Below are positions 6,045 through 7,369 of a stretch of DNA of 7,369 nt, one piece after another. Location: positions 1 through 7,369 of the forward strand of contig NBLS01000042.1 in NCBI GenBank assembly GCA_002084385.1, read 5' to 3'. How positions within the stretch are numbered: position 1 is the stretch's first letter; every line of letters begins with the position of its first letter. The position numbers and the translations under genes were made by a program. Source of the DNA: Desulfobacteraceae bacterium 4572_19 (lineage in GTDB: Bacteria > Desulfobacterota > Desulfobacteria > Desulfobacterales > NBLS01). A model generated the notes under the pieces. That model was not told the DNA's origin, did not search any database, and worked only from the letters and a program-made list of their open reading frames with translations.

Positions 6045-7165
6045 TGTTTAGACTATCCAATCTTATTGCTTCTGTTGTTGAAGATAAAAAAGAGAGAGTT
6101 CTAGATGGTAGCATTGCTATCTGGAACTTTACAAACCGTTGTAACCTTTCTTGTCTACACTGCTACTCAAAATCGACTTTGGATGAAGTAGATACACTGA
6201 CAACTCCACAAATTAAAAAAACAATCTTGGAGATGAAAGCCAATGGAGTAAAATTCATCATCTTCTCTGGTGGAGAACCACTTACCCGCAAGGATTTATT
6301 TGAAATAGCCGATTTTTGTAAAGAAAACGATATTATTACCTATCTCTCAAGTAATGGTCTTTATTTTACAAAAGGTAATATTAAAAGAATTACAGATACC
6401 TTTAACTATGTCGGCGTAAGTATAGACGGCGACGAAGCAACACATGATTATTTTAGAGGTCTTAAAGGCGCCTTCAAAGAAACATTAAAATCTGTTTTAC
6501 TAGCCAATGAAACAGGCGCAAAAGTCGGCATACGATTTACAATGACAAAAGATACAATCGACTCACTCGAGTATATTTTTGATTTGGTTGAAAAACATAA
6601 TATTCCAAAAATATATATTTCCCATTTGGTATATTCCGGGCGAGGACTAGATAACTTAAAAATGGATTTAACAAAGGAACAAAGAAGAAAAGCAGTTGAT
6701 TTTATACTAGACAAAGCATTTGAGTATTATGATACCGGACGTGACATAGAAATAGTAACCGGTAATATGGAAATGGATGCTGTTATGTTTTTAAATAGAT
6801 TTGCACAAAAATATCCGCAGCTCAAAGATAAAATGAGGGATAGACTTGTAAAATGGGGTGGTAATTCTGCAGGGCGTAAACTTTTAAATATTAACAGTGA
6901 AGGAGACGTACGCCCTGATCCGTTCTTTCCTCTAATAGTAGGAAATATCATTAATCAGGATTTCGGTGATATTTGGCAAAGTGGAAAACTTTTAGATGAG
7001 TTGAGAATTCATCCAAGAAAACAAATCAGCGGTATTTGCAGCGAATGTAATCAAATAGATATATGTAATGGCGGTTCACGTGCCCGTGCTTATGCAATTA
7101 CAGGTGACTTATGGAGTGAAGACCCTTCATGTTATTTAACTAAAGAAGAAAGAGAGAGCGTATAA
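6044..7165 (+). CDS. nirJ: Heme d1 biosynthesis radical SAM protein NirJ
   Basis: NirJ is a cytoplasmic radical SAM enzyme that acts on the propionate side chains of the tetrapyrrole precursor during heme d1 synthesis. The 373-residue product shows the radical SAM cluster motif CNLSCLHC (C33, C37, C40), the SAM-binding SGGEP (75-79), a further SIDG strand (about 126-129), and a SPASM-like C-terminal cysteine set, C332, C335, C341 and C363 (spacing CX2CX5CX21C), that would hold an auxiliary iron-sulfur cluster. The stretch GICSECNQIDICNGGSRARA is typical of NirJ. Related heme-pathway radical SAM enzymes (AhbC, AhbD) look similar, but the position between nirS and a nirF-like gene favours NirJ. 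Its ATG overlaps the preceding stop by one base, and its own stop overlaps the next ATG the same way. Translation is therefore probably coupled along these three genes. Confidence 0.93.
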   Translation: MFRLSNLIASVVEDKKERVLDGSIAIWNFTNRCNLSCLHCYSKSTLDEVDTLTTPQIKKTILEMKANGVKFIIFSGGEPLTRKDLFEIADFCKENDIITYLSSNGLYFTKGNIKRITDTFNYVGVSIDGDEATHDYFRGLKGAFKETLKSVLLANETGAKVGIRFTMTKDTIDSLEYIFDLVEKHNIPKIYISHLVYSGRGLDNLKMDLTKEQRRKAVDFILDKAFEYYDTGRDIEIVTGNMEMDAVMFLNRFAQKYPQLKDKMRDRLVKWGGNSAGRKLLNINSEGDVRPDPFFPLIVGNIINQDFGDIWQSGKLLDELRIHPRKQISGICSECNQIDICNGGSRARAYAITGDLWSEDPSCYLTKEERESV

Positions 7166-7369
7166 TGAAAATCAAAAAAATTTTAGCAGTTGCCTTTATA
7201 GGATTATCTTTACATGTAAATGTATCTGCACATGAGAAGATATTCGTAGTGGAGAGAGAAAGTAATTCTGTTGCAGTCATTGAAGACGGGTTACCAAGAA
7301 ATCATATGAAAAATATGCATAATATGAATCATGGCGTTATGAAGTTTTATGAGAATGACGGCTATCTTA
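7165..7369 (+). CDS. nirF: NirF-like heme d1 biosynthesis protein (5' part, runs off the window)
   Basis: Only the first 68 residues are present. A signal peptide (MKIKKILAVAFIGLSLHVNV) has a likely cleavage site at VSA-HEK. It is followed at once by KIFVVERESNSVAVIEDG, the first beta strand pair of a d1-type propeller. There is no CXXCH before the propeller, which separates NirF from NirS and NirN; both of those begin with a cytochrome c domain. NirF is a periplasmic protein that binds the heme d1 precursor. No lipobox cysteine is seen, unlike the lipoprotein form reported for Pseudomonas aeruginosa, so this one is probably soluble. A Met/His-rich stretch, NHMKNMHNMNH (46-56), follows the first strands. 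The start overlaps the nirJ stop by one base (TAATG) and has the purine-rich AGAAAGAGAGAG upstream. The family call is fairly sure, though the bulk of the protein is unseen. Confidence 0.75.
   Translation, partial: MKIKKILAVAFIGLSLHVNVSAHEKIFVVERESNSVAVIEDGLPRNHMKNMHNMNHGVMKFYENDGYL

Noticed and set aside
6448..6951. Reverse-strand open frames opposite nirJ
   Set aside because: The forward frame carries all radical SAM and SPASM motifs. The reverse frames show no recognisable features.

Overview
The window is AT-rich DNA, densely packed, with all credible genes on the + strand. It holds the front part of a denitrification gene cluster for the nitrite-to-nitrous-oxide steps. The base composition, the protein style, and the joining of cytochrome-c-type nitric oxide reductase to a cytochrome cd1 nitrite reductase cluster point to a denitrifying Campylobacterota (epsilonproteobacterial) relative of Sulfurimonas, Sulfuricurvum or Sulfurovum. 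This placement is inferred from recognition, not from a search.

Layout. Bases 2-253 are the 3' end of a gene whose product ends in an HPt (histidine phosphotransfer) domain, probably a hybrid signalling kinase. It belongs to the previous transcription unit and stops at a long perfect inverted repeat. Bases 254-467 are a non-coding promoter region with one striking element: a perfect FNR/CRP-family site (TTGAT-N4-ATCAA) inside a longer dyad. A plausible -10 box is placed so that the site would centre at about -41.5. From 468 a tightly spaced gene train begins: an unknown three-helix membrane protein (468-794), norC (837-1490), norB (1480-2913, overlapping norC by 11 bases), a 50-residue single-helix membrane protein (2923-3075), nirS (3134-4771, with a hairpin on each side), a five-heme exported cytochrome c (4833-6044), nirJ (6044-7165), and the start of a nirF-like gene (7165 to the window end). 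The last three are joined by one-base TAATG overlaps.

How the genes work together. NirS reduces nitrite to nitric oxide in the periplasm. NorCB in the inner membrane reduces the nitric oxide to nitrous oxide. NirJ and NirF help make heme d1, the cofactor of NirS. The five-heme cytochrome sits between nirS and nirJ and probably moves electrons, either to NirS or to a periplasmic heme d1 maturation step, but it is not one of the standard nir proteins. The two small membrane proteins bracketing norCB are not recognisable as standard Nor accessory proteins. The second sits where Thermus norH, described as a third cNOR subunit, lies. A single FNR-type promoter at the head would switch on the nitric oxide remover and the nitric oxide producer together.

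The most interesting points are the two small membrane proteins flanking norCB, the coupled five-heme cytochrome inside the nir cluster, the HPt domain that has lost its phosphoacceptor histidine, and the pair of hairpins with near-identical loops bracketing nirS.
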